DNA of 64,000 nt from Yoonia vestfoldensis (GTDB taxonomy: Bacteria > Pseudomonadota > Alphaproteobacteria > Rhodobacterales > Rhodobacteraceae), in assembly GCF_002158905.1 (NCBI RefSeq), contig NZ_CP021432.1:1-64000 (forward strand). Direction: 5' to 3'. Positions 32,714-41,492 of this stretch are shown in pieces. Numbering within the stretch: the stretch's first letter is position 1; each line of letters starts with the position of its first letter. Below the pieces are notes generated by a model. It did not search any database. It had not been told where the DNA came from and was given only the letters and a program-made list of their open reading frames with translations. The position numbers and the translations under genes were made by a program.

Positions 32714-32998
32714 ATGTCCAAACATCGAATAACCCGTCAATGTATCAAGCTGGGCCTTCTGCTCAGCCTGGCGGCCTCACCTGCTTTGGCTCAAGACCTC
32801 TCTCCGATCCAAACTATGTTAGAATCCGTCGAGTCTGCCCTGACCGGCCCCATCGGGATTTCGGTGGCAACACTCGCGGTCATCGGCACCGGCTTCATGT
32901 GTATGATGGGCCGCCTGAACTGGGGTTGGTTCGCATCCGTCATCATCGGTATCGTGCTGATCTTCTCGGCAGGCACCATCGTCGACGGGTTCGCGTGA
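32714..32998 (+). CDS. virB2: VirB2-type pilin
   Basis: A 94-residue prepilin. A signal peptide (GLLLSLAASPALAQ) is followed by a mature part with two hydrophobic helices (GPIGISVATLAVIGTGFMCM and WGWFASVIIGIVLIFSAGTI) joined by the short polar loop GRLNW, the usual VirB2 layout. It forms the T-pilus and lines the conjugation channel. It is the second gene of the virB operon. A 112-base gap separates it from virB3, without a terminator that I can see. Confidence 0.87.
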   Translation: MSKHRITRQCIKLGLLLSLAASPALAQDLSPIQTMLESVESALTGPIGISVATLAVIGTGFMCMMGRLNWGWFASVIIGIVLIFSAGTIVDGFA

Positions 32999-33110
32999 TG
33001 TGCACGAACCACACAGTGACTGTTCCGCAAAATAGCCGCTTTCGATGCGAAACACTCAAGTGTGTTTCCCGCAATGATGAATCCTTTTTGTTAGGCGGGA
33101 AGCACATCTG

Positions 33111-33389
33111 ATGGCAGAGCGATCCTCTCTCTTCTTAGGCCTCGCGCGGCCGCCAAAGTACCTAGGCCTCCCTGTCGGATACCTGGTGGCCTTGTCTATG
33201 GGGATCGTTCTGCCGTTCATCTGGACCAAATCCATGGTCTTCTTTCTGATCGGGATCGTCGCCTATCCCATTCTCTGGTTTGTTGCCGACAAGGAACCGC
33301 ATTTCTTTGAGGTATTGAGGGTGTCTTTTGGCACCGTCCGCGCCACCAAGAACCGTAAGCTCTGGGGAGGGGATAGCTTTGGCGCTTGA
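33111..33389 (+). CDS. virB3: VirB3-type inner-membrane protein
   Basis: A 92-residue protein beginning MAERSSLFLGLARPPKYLGL, with the family R-P motif and two membrane helices (VGYLVALSMGIVLPF and MVFFLIGIVAYPILWFVAD). VirB3 sits in the inner membrane with the VirB4 ATPase. Its 3' end overlaps the likely TTG start of virB4 by eleven bases. Confidence 0.87.
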   Translation: MAERSSLFLGLARPPKYLGLPVGYLVALSMGIVLPFIWTKSMVFFLIGIVAYPILWFVADKEPHFFEVLRVSFGTVRATKNRKLWGGDSFGA

Positions 33390-35754
33390 TCAGACCAAAT
33401 CTCGTCCCGTTGCCTCAGCGGTTCTGGAAGCTGGTGGCCAAGACTTTGCCCGAGAGAGTTACCTCGGTGAACATCTGCCGTATTTTTCGCTGGTCGGCGA
33501 CGATGTGATGGTTCTGCGCGAAGGCGATCTCATGGCAACTCTGCGCCTTGATGGCATGAACCCGATGACCACGCCCGATGATCAATTGGACGCCCTTAAA
33601 CGTGCGGTAGCCGCAATTGTTGCACAGACGGGTAATGTCTTTGGCTACTACATCCACCGGATATCCGTACCACAAGATCTCTCGTTGTCACCCATAGATG
33701 GTGACAGCTTCGCCGCTGAGCTTGACAGGCGATGGCAGCGTCATATCACCGATCTTCAACCCAAGAAGCGCCAGCTTTATCTCAGCATTATCCGCCGCCC
33801 GAGTATCGGAGCGCGTTTGCCATTGATCCGCACTCTGGCTCGTAAGGCTTGGGCGAGGGACCGCGACGCTCGGGTACAAGAGCTCAACGAGGTGGTCGGG
33901 TTTTTCAAAGTGGCCCTGTCTTCCGCCAACCCGGTGCGCCTTACCCGTGCGGGTGGCGAATGGCTGGGCTATCTCAACGCTTTGAACGCAGGCAGCTTTG
34001 CACCCATCGGATTTGGTCAAAGTGCCCTGCCCCTGTCCCATACCTTGAGCAATAGCCGCGCGACCTTTGACGGCGATGTTGTCACCATCGCTTGCGCCAC
34101 AACCGGAAAGCAGAAGTTTGGATCGCTCTTCAGCATCAAGAGCTACCCGTCGGTGACAGATGTCACGCTGCTCGACGCGTTGGATCTGCCCCTCGATATG
34201 GTCCTGACCAACTCCTTCTCGCCAATCCCCGGCAATATCATGGCCGAGCGGATTCAACGCATCATCCGCCAGATGCATGCCTCTGATGATGCCGCCGTCT
34301 CTTTGCGTGAAGAGCTTGTGGTCGCGGCAGACGATCAGGAAGCGGGCCGCATTGGATTTGGTGATCATCATCTCTCCGTCGCCGTCTATGCCGATGATCG
34401 CGACACGCTTGAACAGGCCGCCGCGCAGATCAAACGGGTCGGCCAAGAAATCATGGCCGTGATCGTGCGCGAGAACATGGCGCTCAAGGCCACTTACTTC
34501 GCCCAATCGCCTGGCAACTTTGGCTACCGCGCCCGCAAAACGCCTATCTCATCCGTGAACTTTGCGGACTTCGCGGCGCTGCACGGCAGTGTTGAAGGTC
34601 GAAGCAGCAATCAATCCCCCTGGGGCCAGCCGATCTCCATCCTGCCGACCGTCGGTACTGCCGGATACCGGTTCAATTTCCACGAGGTGGGCACGGCCGA
34701 CAAGGAACCAACCGTGGGACACAGCCTCGTGCTCGGGCGGACGGGGACGGGCAAGACCGTCACAACCGCGTTCCTCGCGGCGCAATCTCAACGCGTTGGC
34801 GCGCGTCTGTTCTTCTTTGACAAAGATCGCGGGCTTGAGATGGCCGTGCGCGCCTTGGGCGGACGCTATAAAGAGATCCGCGCTGGTGTGCCCACAGGTC
34901 TAAACCCTCTTGCGACCGAAGTTGACGAACGGGGTCGCGCATGGCTCTCCGACTGGCTTTCGACTCTTTTGACCCGTAACGGATCCCTTACCGGCGAGCA
35001 GTCCCGCGCGGTGCAGAATGCCGTTGGCCAAAACGCGAATGCGGGTCCAGCCCTGCAGGATTTTGCCTCCTTTGAGACCCTGTTCCAAGCTTTGGATGAT
35101 GAAGGCGAGCTGCAATCGCGCGTCGCTGAATGGGCCCCCGGCGGTCGCTACGGCTGGGTCTTTGATGAGCCTGAAGGTGGCGAAGCCATCGACATCTCCG
35201 GTGAAATCACCGGCTTTGATATGACTGAAATCCTCGACATGACCACCGAACGCATGGCGGTGCTCTCCTACATATTCCGTCAGATTGAACGCGTCGTTGA
35301 GGACCGGCGCCCCACCATCATTGTGCTTGATGAAGCCTGGAAGCTTCTGGACGATCCCTACTTTGGCGCACGGCTAGAAAACTGGCTCGTCACATTGCGC
35401 AAGATGAACTGCGTCGTGATCATGATGACGCAATACCCCTCGCAGCTCGAAGGCAGCCGCGTCGGCAAAACCATCGTTGAAACCGTCCCGACCCAGATCC
35501 TGTTTCCAAATGATCGCGCCAAACCATCCGATTTTGATTTCCTGCGCGTGAACCCCAAAGAGGCGGCTCTCCTGACGGAACCCACCATCGGACAGCGCAT
35601 CGCGCTGGTCCGCTCGGCCGGGGATTCAGTCTTTGTGGATGCGGATCTAAGCGCCCTCGGCCCCCTGCTCAACATCTTGGGCGGGGGCCGCATTGGCGAA
35701 AACCTTGTCGGGCCAGACTGGCGCACCACCCCTGATTTTTGGAGACATCTATGA
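33379..35754 (+). CDS. virB4: VirB4-type conjugation ATPase
   Basis: About 791 residues. The TTG at 33379 is chosen because GGGGAGGGG lies six bases before it and the protein then begins ALDQTKSRPVAS; a longer in-frame TTG start lies inside virB3. The Walker A motif is GRTGTGKT near residue 453 and the Walker B is IIVLDEAWKLL near 647. QYPSQLEGSRVGKTIVETVPTQ near the C-terminus is also typical. VirB4 powers pilus assembly and substrate transfer at the inner membrane. No frame damage is seen. It overlaps the following lipoprotein gene by four bases (ATGA). Confidence 0.92.
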   Translation: MALDQTKSRPVASAVLEAGGQDFARESYLGEHLPYFSLVGDDVMVLREGDLMATLRLDGMNPMTTPDDQLDALKRAVAAIVAQTGNVFGYYIHRISVPQDLSLSPIDGDSFAAELDRRWQRHITDLQPKKRQLYLSIIRRPSIGARLPLIRTLARKAWARDRDARVQELNEVVGFFKVALSSANPVRLTRAGGEWLGYLNALNAGSFAPIGFGQSALPLSHTLSNSRATFDGDVVTIACATTGKQKFGSLFSIKSYPSVTDVTLLDALDLPLDMVLTNSFSPIPGNIMAERIQRIIRQMHASDDAAVSLREELVVAADDQEAGRIGFGDHHLSVAVYADDRDTLEQAAAQIKRVGQEIMAVIVRENMALKATYFAQSPGNFGYRARKTPISSVNFADFAALHGSVEGRSSNQSPWGQPISILPTVGTAGYRFNFHEVGTADKEPTVGHSLVLGRTGTGKTVTTAFLAAQSQRVGARLFFFDKDRGLEMAVRALGGRYKEIRAGVPTGLNPLATEVDERGRAWLSDWLSTLLTRNGSLTGEQSRAVQNAVGQNANAGPALQDFASFETLFQALDDEGELQSRVAEWAPGGRYGWVFDEPEGGEAIDISGEITGFDMTEILDMTTERMAVLSYIFRQIERVVEDRRPTIIVLDEAWKLLDDPYFGARLENWLVTLRKMNCVVIMMTQYPSQLEGSRVGKTIVETVPTQILFPNDRAKPSDFDFLRVNPKEAALLTEPTIGQRIALVRSAGDSVFVDADLSALGPLLNILGGGRIGENLVGPDWRTTPDFWRHL

Positions 35755-35948
35755 GACCAAGCCTTGCCTTCCTTGCCCTTGCCGCCGCTCTTTCAGCTTG
35801 CGAACGCTACACCGAGGCAACCTCCCCTTGCGTGGGTCGCAAAAACGCGGTGCAAGTGACACGATTTGAGCAAACCCCGTTATCCTTCACCGCACCCGCG
35901 CAAGACATCGATTGTGACTTCACGCCCATCGGGGCACCGGCCGCGTGA
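35751..35948 (+). CDS. virB7: Small lipoprotein, probable VirB7
   Basis: A 65-residue protein starting MRPSLAFLALAAALSACERY. The lipobox LSAC places the lipidated cysteine at residue 17. Two further cysteines (SPCVGRK and IDCDF) could pair with VirB9 or with each other. VirB7 lipoproteins stabilise VirB9 in the outer-membrane core complex. The ATG overlaps the virB4 stop, and its own stop overlaps a GTG that starts the next, interrupted gene. The VirB7 role is inferred from size, lipobox and position. Confidence 0.75.
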   Translation: MRPSLAFLALAAALSACERYTEATSPCVGRKNAVQVTRFEQTPLSFTAPAQDIDCDFTPIGAPAA

Positions 35949-35980
35949 AATTATCGCGGCACATATCTGCGCTAGTTCTC
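35945..35980 (+). pseudogene. 5' fragment of a transglycosylase gene cut by the IS1111-type element
   Basis: A GTG at 35945-35947 overlaps the virB7 stop (GTGA). It opens MKLSRHISALVL, the start of a signal peptide, and breaks at 35980 where the insertion begins. The frame resumes after the element at about 37572 with LPALAFAQG, so the two parts reconstruct a signal peptide. Confidence 0.7.
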
Positions 35981-36134
35981 AGATGCCGTAACAGGGTTCG
36001 ACCCAAATGGCATCGTTGTGAGTTGATCGACCGTTCGATGTGAGGTGTCGTTGCCCTTGGCACGCTGTGCGGCGTGTCGACGGGGTGGTGCTGTGATGCG
36101 CGCCCCAAGTTTTGAACAACGAAAGGACAACGAC

Positions 36135-37175
36135 ATGGAAACTTATATCGGATTGGATGTCTCTCTCGCAAGCACTGCGATCTGCACGGTGAGCGCGCAG
36201 GGCAAGATCGTCAAGGAAACGACCGCAGTCAGTGAACCGGAGGACCTTGTTGCGACGCTAAAGGCAATTCCTGGGGCTGTTGTTGCAGTGGGCCTAGAAG
36301 CCGGTCCTCTCTCGCAATGGCTTTATCGGCATTTGACCGACGCAGGCTTTGCCACAGTGCTGATGGAGACGCGGCAGGTGAAGGGTGCGCTGAAAGCGAT
36401 GCCCATCAAGACGGACCGTCGGGATGCAGAGGGGATTGCACGGCTGCTGCAGATGGGCTGGTACCGGCCTGTCCATTGCAAATCGATATCAGCTCAAGAG
36501 ATGCGCGCCCTTCTGGCCACGCGCAAGACTGTCCAGCAGGCGGCGATGAATCTCGAACTATCGATCCGTGGTGTGTTGCGAAACTTTGGACTGAAGATGG
36601 GACGTGTTGCAAAGGGTCGCTTTGAAGCGCGGGTGCAGGAACTGACCGAAGGTAATCCCATGCTGGAGGCTGCAGCTACCCCGATCCTTGCATCACGACG
36701 GATGCTGCGACAGGAACTGGCCAGTTTGGAGAAGCTCCTGCGCAACCACGCCAAGGAAGACCCGGTCTGTCACTCGCTCATGACGATGCCTGGGGTTGGT
36801 CCCGTCGTGGCCCTGACCGTCAAGGCGTCTATTGATGACCCGGAGCGGTTCCGATCTTCCAAGGACATCGGTCCGTGGGTTGGGTTGACCCCGCGACGTG
36901 AGCAGTCAGGCGAGCGCGACATCATTGGCCAAGTGTCTCGGGCTGGCGATGTTGGGCTGCGCACGGCGCTGTACCAGGCAGCGACGGTCATGCTGCATCG
37001 CGGCCGCAAGAACTGGCTGACCGCATGGGCGCTGAATGTCGCCAAGCGGCGGGGCAAAAAGCGCGCCACTGTTGCGCTCGCGCGACGGATCGGGGTGGTT
37101 CTGCATCGTATGTGGAAGGACGGCACGGACTTCCGCTTCACCCGGGAAGAGGCCGCACACGTTGCTACTGCATAG
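36135..37175 (+). CDS. IS110-family transposase (DEDD and serine domains)
   Basis: A 346-residue protein beginning METYIGLDVSLASTAICTVS, the RuvC-like DEDD domain with the first Asp in GLDVS and a later KTDRRDAEGIARLL. The C-terminal Transposase_20 part has MTMPGVGPVVALTVKASIDD and IGPWVGLTPRREQSGERD. The conserved serine region is GQVSRAGDVGLRTALYQAA. IS110 transposases act with a bridge RNA encoded by the element itself. The ATG at 36135 follows AAAGGA; an upstream in-frame extension is not needed. No internal stop is seen. Confidence 0.92.
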   Translation: METYIGLDVSLASTAICTVSAQGKIVKETTAVSEPEDLVATLKAIPGAVVAVGLEAGPLSQWLYRHLTDAGFATVLMETRQVKGALKAMPIKTDRRDAEGIARLLQMGWYRPVHCKSISAQEMRALLATRKTVQQAAMNLELSIRGVLRNFGLKMGRVAKGRFEARVQELTEGNPMLEAAATPILASRRMLRQELASLEKLLRNHAKEDPVCHSLMTMPGVGPVVALTVKASIDDPERFRSSKDIGPWVGLTPRREQSGERDIIGQVSRAGDVGLRTALYQAATVMLHRGRKNWLTAWALNVAKRRGKKRATVALARRIGVVLHRMWKDGTDFRFTREEAAHVATA

Positions 37176-37560
37176 GAGTAACTCTGCGATGCACGCCCAA
37201 AACAAGGTTGAAATATAGGAGGTTTGGCCGCGCCCGATGGCGCTGGTTCACCGATGTCCCAACCCGGGACGCGGTCCCCGATGATGCCGTGAGTGCGCTA
37301 GTCATCAGGCACGCTGTCTGAGGACGCTGTTGAGATAGGCACGCGGGAACCGCTCTTGGACTTGGCATGATGTGGCAGCCGCAGCGCTGACTACGGACAG
37401 AAGCACGATCCCGATGCGGGACAACACTCGGTCGCCAGCGTATCCAGCAACGCGTTTACCCATAACTCACAACACCGATGACGCAGCACGTGGTGGCCAA
37501 CTTAACCGTTCGGCCATTGGCTTCGTGTCGAAAATTTCTCTTGACCTCGACCACCCTGTT
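37176..37560 (+). ncRNA. Probable bridge RNA region of the IS1111-type element
   Basis: This non-coding 3' part of the element is where IS1111-type bridge RNAs are encoded. TGCGCTAGT at 37294-37302 repeats the host sequence just left of the insertion (35968-35976). It sits in the loop of a stem TGATG / CATCA (37282-37286 and 37303-37307), as expected of a target-binding loop. Further on, ACAGAAGCAC at 37397-37406 is identical to the right terminus of the element (37561-37570), as expected of a donor guide. The order, target loop before donor loop, fits known bridge RNAs. The RNA ends cannot be set from sequence alone. Confidence 0.68.
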
Positions 37561-37571
37561 ACAGAAGCACA

Positions 37572-38639
37572 CTCCCTGCGCTGGCCTTCGCGCAAGGCGT
37601 GCCCACAACGGATCGCACGGCAATCGCGCGCAATGTCTCGATCTTTGACAGCCTGCTTGAGGATCTGGGGGTACAGAGCGACATCGATGGTGTCGGCGCA
37701 ACCATCAAAGAGTTGGAAGCCGATCAACTGCGCGTCTTGGACGAAATGGCCGCTGCCATCACCGGACCCGGCTTTAATATTGCAGCCCTTGAAGGCAATG
37801 CAGATTTTGGCACGGATCAGATCTATCCCGAGGCCTCCAATCATCCGATGGATGCGCGCCTCTTTGGGGAGGGGCGCGAAACCGTTGAGATGATGATCGT
37901 ACAGGTCGCCTCGGAATATGCGGGTGCGCCGGGTGTGGCGCGCGCAGGGATGTCGCCCACGCAGTGGCGCTGTCTGTTTCAGGCTCTGATCAAGCAGGAA
38001 AGTCGCTTCAACATCACCGCGACCAGCCCGGTTGGGGCCTACGGTCTCACCCAGCTTATGCCTGGCACCGCCTCTGACATGGGTGTTAATTCCAACGTCC
38101 CGATTGAAAACCTGCGCGGTGGCGCGCGCTACATCACCACCCAACTTAATGCCTTTGGCACCATCCCCAAAGCCCTGGCCGCGTATAATGCAGGCCCCGG
38201 GCGCGTGATTGAGTATGGCGGCGTGCCTCCCTTTGCCGAGACCCAAGGCTACGTGCGCAACATCTCAAAATTCTACAACGAATATCTCGCGGTCGTGGGC
38301 GGGGCGGACGCCTTGGGTACGCTCTCGCCCTCTGATTATGCCCTCGCGGAATACGCCAATATCTCGGATGCCGGTGTCTATTATGCCGCCGACAGCTTTG
38401 CGACGACGACGCAGGTCATCAACCGACTGCGCGCGATCATCCAGCAGATCGATGCGCAACCCAATGCGAAGGCAGCCTGGGAACTCAACACTTATGCCAA
38501 GGCCGAGATCGGCCGGGTCCTCAGCCTGCGCGTCCGGTTGATGGCCGCCAATCAGGTCCGCGAAGCGGCCTTTGCCCAGCATCTGGCCGCAGACCGCCTG
38601 ACGGAGCGGGAATTCATGCAAATGGGAGTTTCTGAATGA
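37572..38639 (+). pseudogene. Lytic-transglycosylase-domain conjugation protein, signal peptide split by the IS
   Basis: The frame after the insertion starts LPALAFAQGVPTTDRTAIAR, the end of a signal peptide, and runs to 38639. A transglycosylase domain (LFQALIKQESRFNITATSPVGAYG with catalytic Glu, LTQLMPGTASDMG, AAYNAGPGRVIEYGG) occupies the middle. The C-terminal 120 residues, rich in alanine helices, resemble a VirB5-like pilus-tip or coiled region. It is the second transglycosylase of the operon besides virB1. A GTG at 37599 could start a cytoplasmic remnant. The damage comes only from the insertion; the rest is intact. The stop overlaps the next gene by ATGA. Confidence 0.78.
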
Positions 38640-39403
38640 GACGTTTTTTTCTCGCCACGACAGTTTCACTGAGTGCCATCCTGCCGATACCCGGATCGGC
38701 GCAAGGCGTGCCAACCTTTGATGGCAGCCAATTGGGCCAGCTTGTCGCGCAACTTGAGCATATGGCGACAGACCTCAACGTGCAGCTTCAGCAACTGGCC
38801 ACCATGCGCCAGGAGTTGGAAACACAAATCTCGCAACTCCTCAATCTCGAAGCCCAGCTGAAATCCCTGATTGATGGCAACGCTCTGGGGGAGCTTTTTG
38901 CCACCATCGAAGAGTTTGAACGTCTCAAGGGAAGCCTGCTGGCCCCGATTGAGACAGCCCGAAGTCTTGCGGATGGAGATTTCCTCTCAGGGTTCAAACC
39001 CGACCGCGGTCTTGATCGCCAGGTCAGGCGCTTGCTCGAAGGCAGTGGTTTCTCCTCCGAAACCCTCGCCCGCCTGTCCTCCTCTGACGAGCCCGCCGAC
39101 AATCGGATCGCCACCCAAGCCGGGGCCAGTGCCATGCTGTCGGTGGCAGCGCAAGAAAGCCACGAAGAGGCGGGTGAAAGCCTTGATCGGCTCGAAACCA
39201 TGGTTGGCCTGATTGATGACCAAGATGGTCTGAAGGCCGCCGTCGATTTAAACACCCGCGTCACCGCGGAGCTTGGCATCATTCTCACCCAAATTTGGCG
39301 GCTCGAGGCCGCGCAAGGCGTCAGTGCGGGGCAGTTGGGCGTTGTTGACGCCTCCACACTGGCCGCAGAGCGTAGCTTTAGAACCATGGCGGTAGATGAA
39401 TGA
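38636..39403 (+). CDS. virB5: VirB5-like conjugation protein
   Basis: A 255-residue protein with a signal peptide (MRRFFLATTVSLSAILPIP then GSAQ). A long helical region follows (QLGQLVAQLEHMATDLNVQL, QQLATMRQELETQISQLLNL), typical of VirB5/TrbJ proteins that sit at the pilus tip. The C-terminal half is also helical, with no membrane span. Its start overlaps the preceding stop by four bases, and its own stop overlaps the next gene in the same way. The assignment rests on coiled structure, secretion signal and operon position. Confidence 0.78.
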   Translation: MRRFFLATTVSLSAILPIPGSAQGVPTFDGSQLGQLVAQLEHMATDLNVQLQQLATMRQELETQISQLLNLEAQLKSLIDGNALGELFATIEEFERLKGSLLAPIETARSLADGDFLSGFKPDRGLDRQVRRLLEGSGFSSETLARLSSSDEPADNRIATQAGASAMLSVAAQESHEEAGESLDRLETMVGLIDDQDGLKAAVDLNTRVTAELGIILTQIWRLEAAQGVSAGQLGVVDASTLAAERSFRTMAVDE

Positions 39404-39783
39404 AACACCTCGTCGCATCCGTCGCTCTGTTCACCCTGCCGCTTGCAAGCCTTACAAACGCAGATTCCAGTGATTTTTCCACGATGGCGGTTGGAGAGGG
39501 CACGCCCTCGGCCTGCGAAGCGCCGCGTCCCCCGGCAAGCCTTAATCCGTCGCCATATGTCCGCAACGGCTACCGCGCCATCCTGCGGATTATGGCCGCC
39601 GAGCGCTGGAAAGAGACCGGCTCATGTGAATGTTATCTCACCCAAATTCCTTGGGACGAGGTCGTCTTGGAGGCTGAAGGCTATGTAACTTCTGACAATC
39701 CACTGCTGCCGTTCAAGGTCGCGGAATTGCGTCTGCAAGCGGATGAATTGCTCGCCACCCGCGATGCGGCTTGCGCCAACTGA
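39400..39783 (+). CDS. Small exported protein of the virB operon, unknown
   Basis: A 127-residue protein with a signal peptide (MKHLVASVALFTLPLASLTN then ADS). The mature part contains four cysteines, including the close pair in SCECYLTQ and a C-terminal AACAN, so disulphides in the periplasm are likely. The segment YRAILRIMAAERWKETGSCE looks conserved. I do not recognise a family. Four-base and one-base overlaps with virB5 and virB6 place it firmly in the operon. Confidence 0.68.
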   Translation: MKHLVASVALFTLPLASLTNADSSDFSTMAVGEGTPSACEAPRPPASLNPSPYVRNGYRAILRIMAAERWKETGSCECYLTQIPWDEVVLEAEGYVTSDNPLLPFKVAELRLQADELLATRDAACAN

Positions 39784-40796
39784 TGGGGGTTATTCGCGAC
39801 ATCCTTGGCCAAGTGGACGCCGCCGTTGATACGGTCGCGCAATCCGGATTTGTGACCAATGCAGCCGTGATTGGTGACGTATTGTCCACCGGAGCAGCCC
39901 TGCTGCTGATCCTTCTTGGCATCAATGTCGTGATGCAACTCAGACCCATGAGCTTTGGCAGTTTCTTTGCCTTTGGCATCAAGCTGCTGCTTATTTCGAT
40001 ATTCGCACAGACCTGGGCGAACTTTGAGATCATCTACAACATCGCCACCGACGTGCCCGACAGCATAGGCGCTGCTATCCTTGATCTGACGGCCTCCGGC
40101 GATGAGGCGGGTGTCTATGAGAGCCTCGACCGTATGGTCGCACGCATAACGGCCTATGGTGATGCCATCGGAGATGGCGCTGGCTGGGTCTTTGGTGCGG
40201 TTCTGGGCGCGATCTTCTTTGTGCTCTCCGCCCTCTTTGCCGCCATCACGGCAGGCATCATTGCATTCGCCAAAATCGTCTTCGCGCTGATGATCGTGAT
40301 CGCGCCCTTCATGATCCTTTGCTCCCTGTTCAAACCCACCCATTCGCTGTTTGAGGCGTGGGCGCGCGCCACCATCGGCTATGCCCTGATGCCTGTCGCA
40401 GCGGCCGGGGCCGCGGGGATCATCGTGGCCATCGCCGAAGCCATTGGCGATGCATCCACTGATCCCGGTGATGTTGCCACTGTCAGCTTAATCTTGCCGT
40501 TTCTCGTCATTCTGATCCTGAGTGCCGGGATCATGGCTTCCGTACCCTACATTGCTTCAAACCTCACAGGGGTCATGGGTATCGCCTCCAACGCCGTTGG
40601 CATCACCGGACTTGCACGGCGTGGCATGGTCAATACCAGCATGTATGGCACGGGCGGGGCCACCCGGCTGGCCACCGGCAGAACACCCCAAGAGATGCGG
40701 CGCGGTGTCAGTGATGGTCTCACAACCGTTGGCAGCGCCGTCAGGCAAAGCCCCGGGGCCGCCCTTGGCGTCCTCAAGAGCTTTCGCAAGCCCTGA
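39783..40796 (+). CDS. virB6: VirB6-type channel protein
   Basis: A 337-residue polytopic membrane protein. The start MGVIRDILGQVDAAVDTVAQ at 39783 overlaps the preceding stop (TGATG). Membrane segments appear near GDVLSTGAALLLILLGINVV, FFAFGIKLLLISIFA, WVFGAVLGAIFFVLSALFAAI, IIAFAKIVFALMIVIAPFMI and VSLILPFLVILILSAGIMAS. The TrbL/VirB6 signature FEAWARATIGYALMPV lies between. VirB6 forms part of the inner-membrane channel that substrates cross. The C-terminal 70 residues are a cytoplasmic or periplasmic tail without recognisable domain. Confidence 0.88.
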   Translation: MGVIRDILGQVDAAVDTVAQSGFVTNAAVIGDVLSTGAALLLILLGINVVMQLRPMSFGSFFAFGIKLLLISIFAQTWANFEIIYNIATDVPDSIGAAILDLTASGDEAGVYESLDRMVARITAYGDAIGDGAGWVFGAVLGAIFFVLSALFAAITAGIIAFAKIVFALMIVIAPFMILCSLFKPTHSLFEAWARATIGYALMPVAAAGAAGIIVAIAEAIGDASTDPGDVATVSLILPFLVILILSAGIMASVPYIASNLTGVMGIASNAVGITGLARRGMVNTSMYGTGGATRLATGRTPQEMRRGVSDGLTTVGSAVRQSPGAALGVLKSFRKP

Positions 40797-40831
40797 TCCT
40801 TCCCTCGTAAACTTCCAGAAAGACAACACCG

Positions 40832-41488
40832 ATGAGCAAAGCACGCGATGAATTTGAAGTGGACATGATCTTTGGTCCGCGCCGCCGCGAGCGCTTTGCT
40901 TATTTCATCGCAGGCGCTGGCGTCATTGTCGGGCTGGCGGGGTTTCTCGGAGCCGTCAGCCTGCTACCACTCAAAACCACCGAAACCGTTGTCGTTGTGG
41001 TCGACAAGGAAACCGGCGAGATGGACCGCGTCGCCCATGTCGAGGCCCTGTCACTCAATGAGAGCGATGCCATCATCCAGGCCAATCTCGTGGCCTATGT
41101 CGATGATCGAGAGACCTTTGATGTCACCGACGGTGAGAGCCGGATCAATTCCGTGCTGGGACGCTCTGATCTCGATGCCGCCCGCACCCTGCGCGATCTT
41201 TGGAACTCGGCCAATGAGGATTACCCCATTACCGTTTATGGCCGCGACGCGAAGATCGAGGTGGTCATCAAATCGGTCAATCAGATTGAAGCCGGTGTTG
41301 CGCAAGTCCGGTTCTCGCGCACGCTACGCCGCCCGCGCGATGTGCGCACCGTGACCCGTCAATACGTGGCCACCCTTGCCTATGAATTCCGCCCTGAAAC
41401 CCGCCAGCGTCTGCAAGACGTCTGGGCCAATCCGCTTGGATTTGTCGTGACCTCCTACCGGGTCGACGCAGAGACCCTGGAGAACTGA
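40832..41488 (+). CDS. virB8: VirB8-type assembly factor
   Basis: A 218-residue bitopic protein. A short cytoplasmic N-terminus (MSKARDEFEVDMIFGPRRRE) leads into one membrane helix (FAYFIAGAGVIVGLAGFLGA) and a periplasmic NTF2-like domain. That domain includes LVAYVDDRETFDV, IEVVIKSVNQIEAGVAQVRF and the terminal YEFRPETRQRLQDVWANPLG typical of VirB8. It nucleates the inner-membrane complex and contacts VirB9 and VirB10. It starts 35 bases after virB6. Confidence 0.9.
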   Translation: MSKARDEFEVDMIFGPRRRERFAYFIAGAGVIVGLAGFLGAVSLLPLKTTETVVVVVDKETGEMDRVAHVEALSLNESDAIIQANLVAYVDDRETFDVTDGESRINSVLGRSDLDAARTLRDLWNSANEDYPITVYGRDAKIEVVIKSVNQIEAGVAQVRFSRTLRRPRDVRTVTRQYVATLAYEFRPETRQRLQDVWANPLGFVVTSYRVDAETLEN

Positions 41489-41492
41489 TCCC

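Larger units (their letters stand above)
35981..37571 (+). mobile_element. IS1111-type element of the IS110 family
   Basis: An element of about 1.59 kb inserted in the signal-peptide region of a virB-operon gene. Subterminal inverted repeats GTAACAGGG (35988-35996) and CCCTGTTAC (37554-37562) lie 7 and 9 bases from the ends, as in the IS1111 subgroup. The transposase is followed by almost 400 bases of non-coding sequence. There is no clear target duplication; CTC occurs on both sides of the junction (35978-35980 and 37572-37574), so the exact ends are uncertain by about three bases. Confidence 0.85.
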
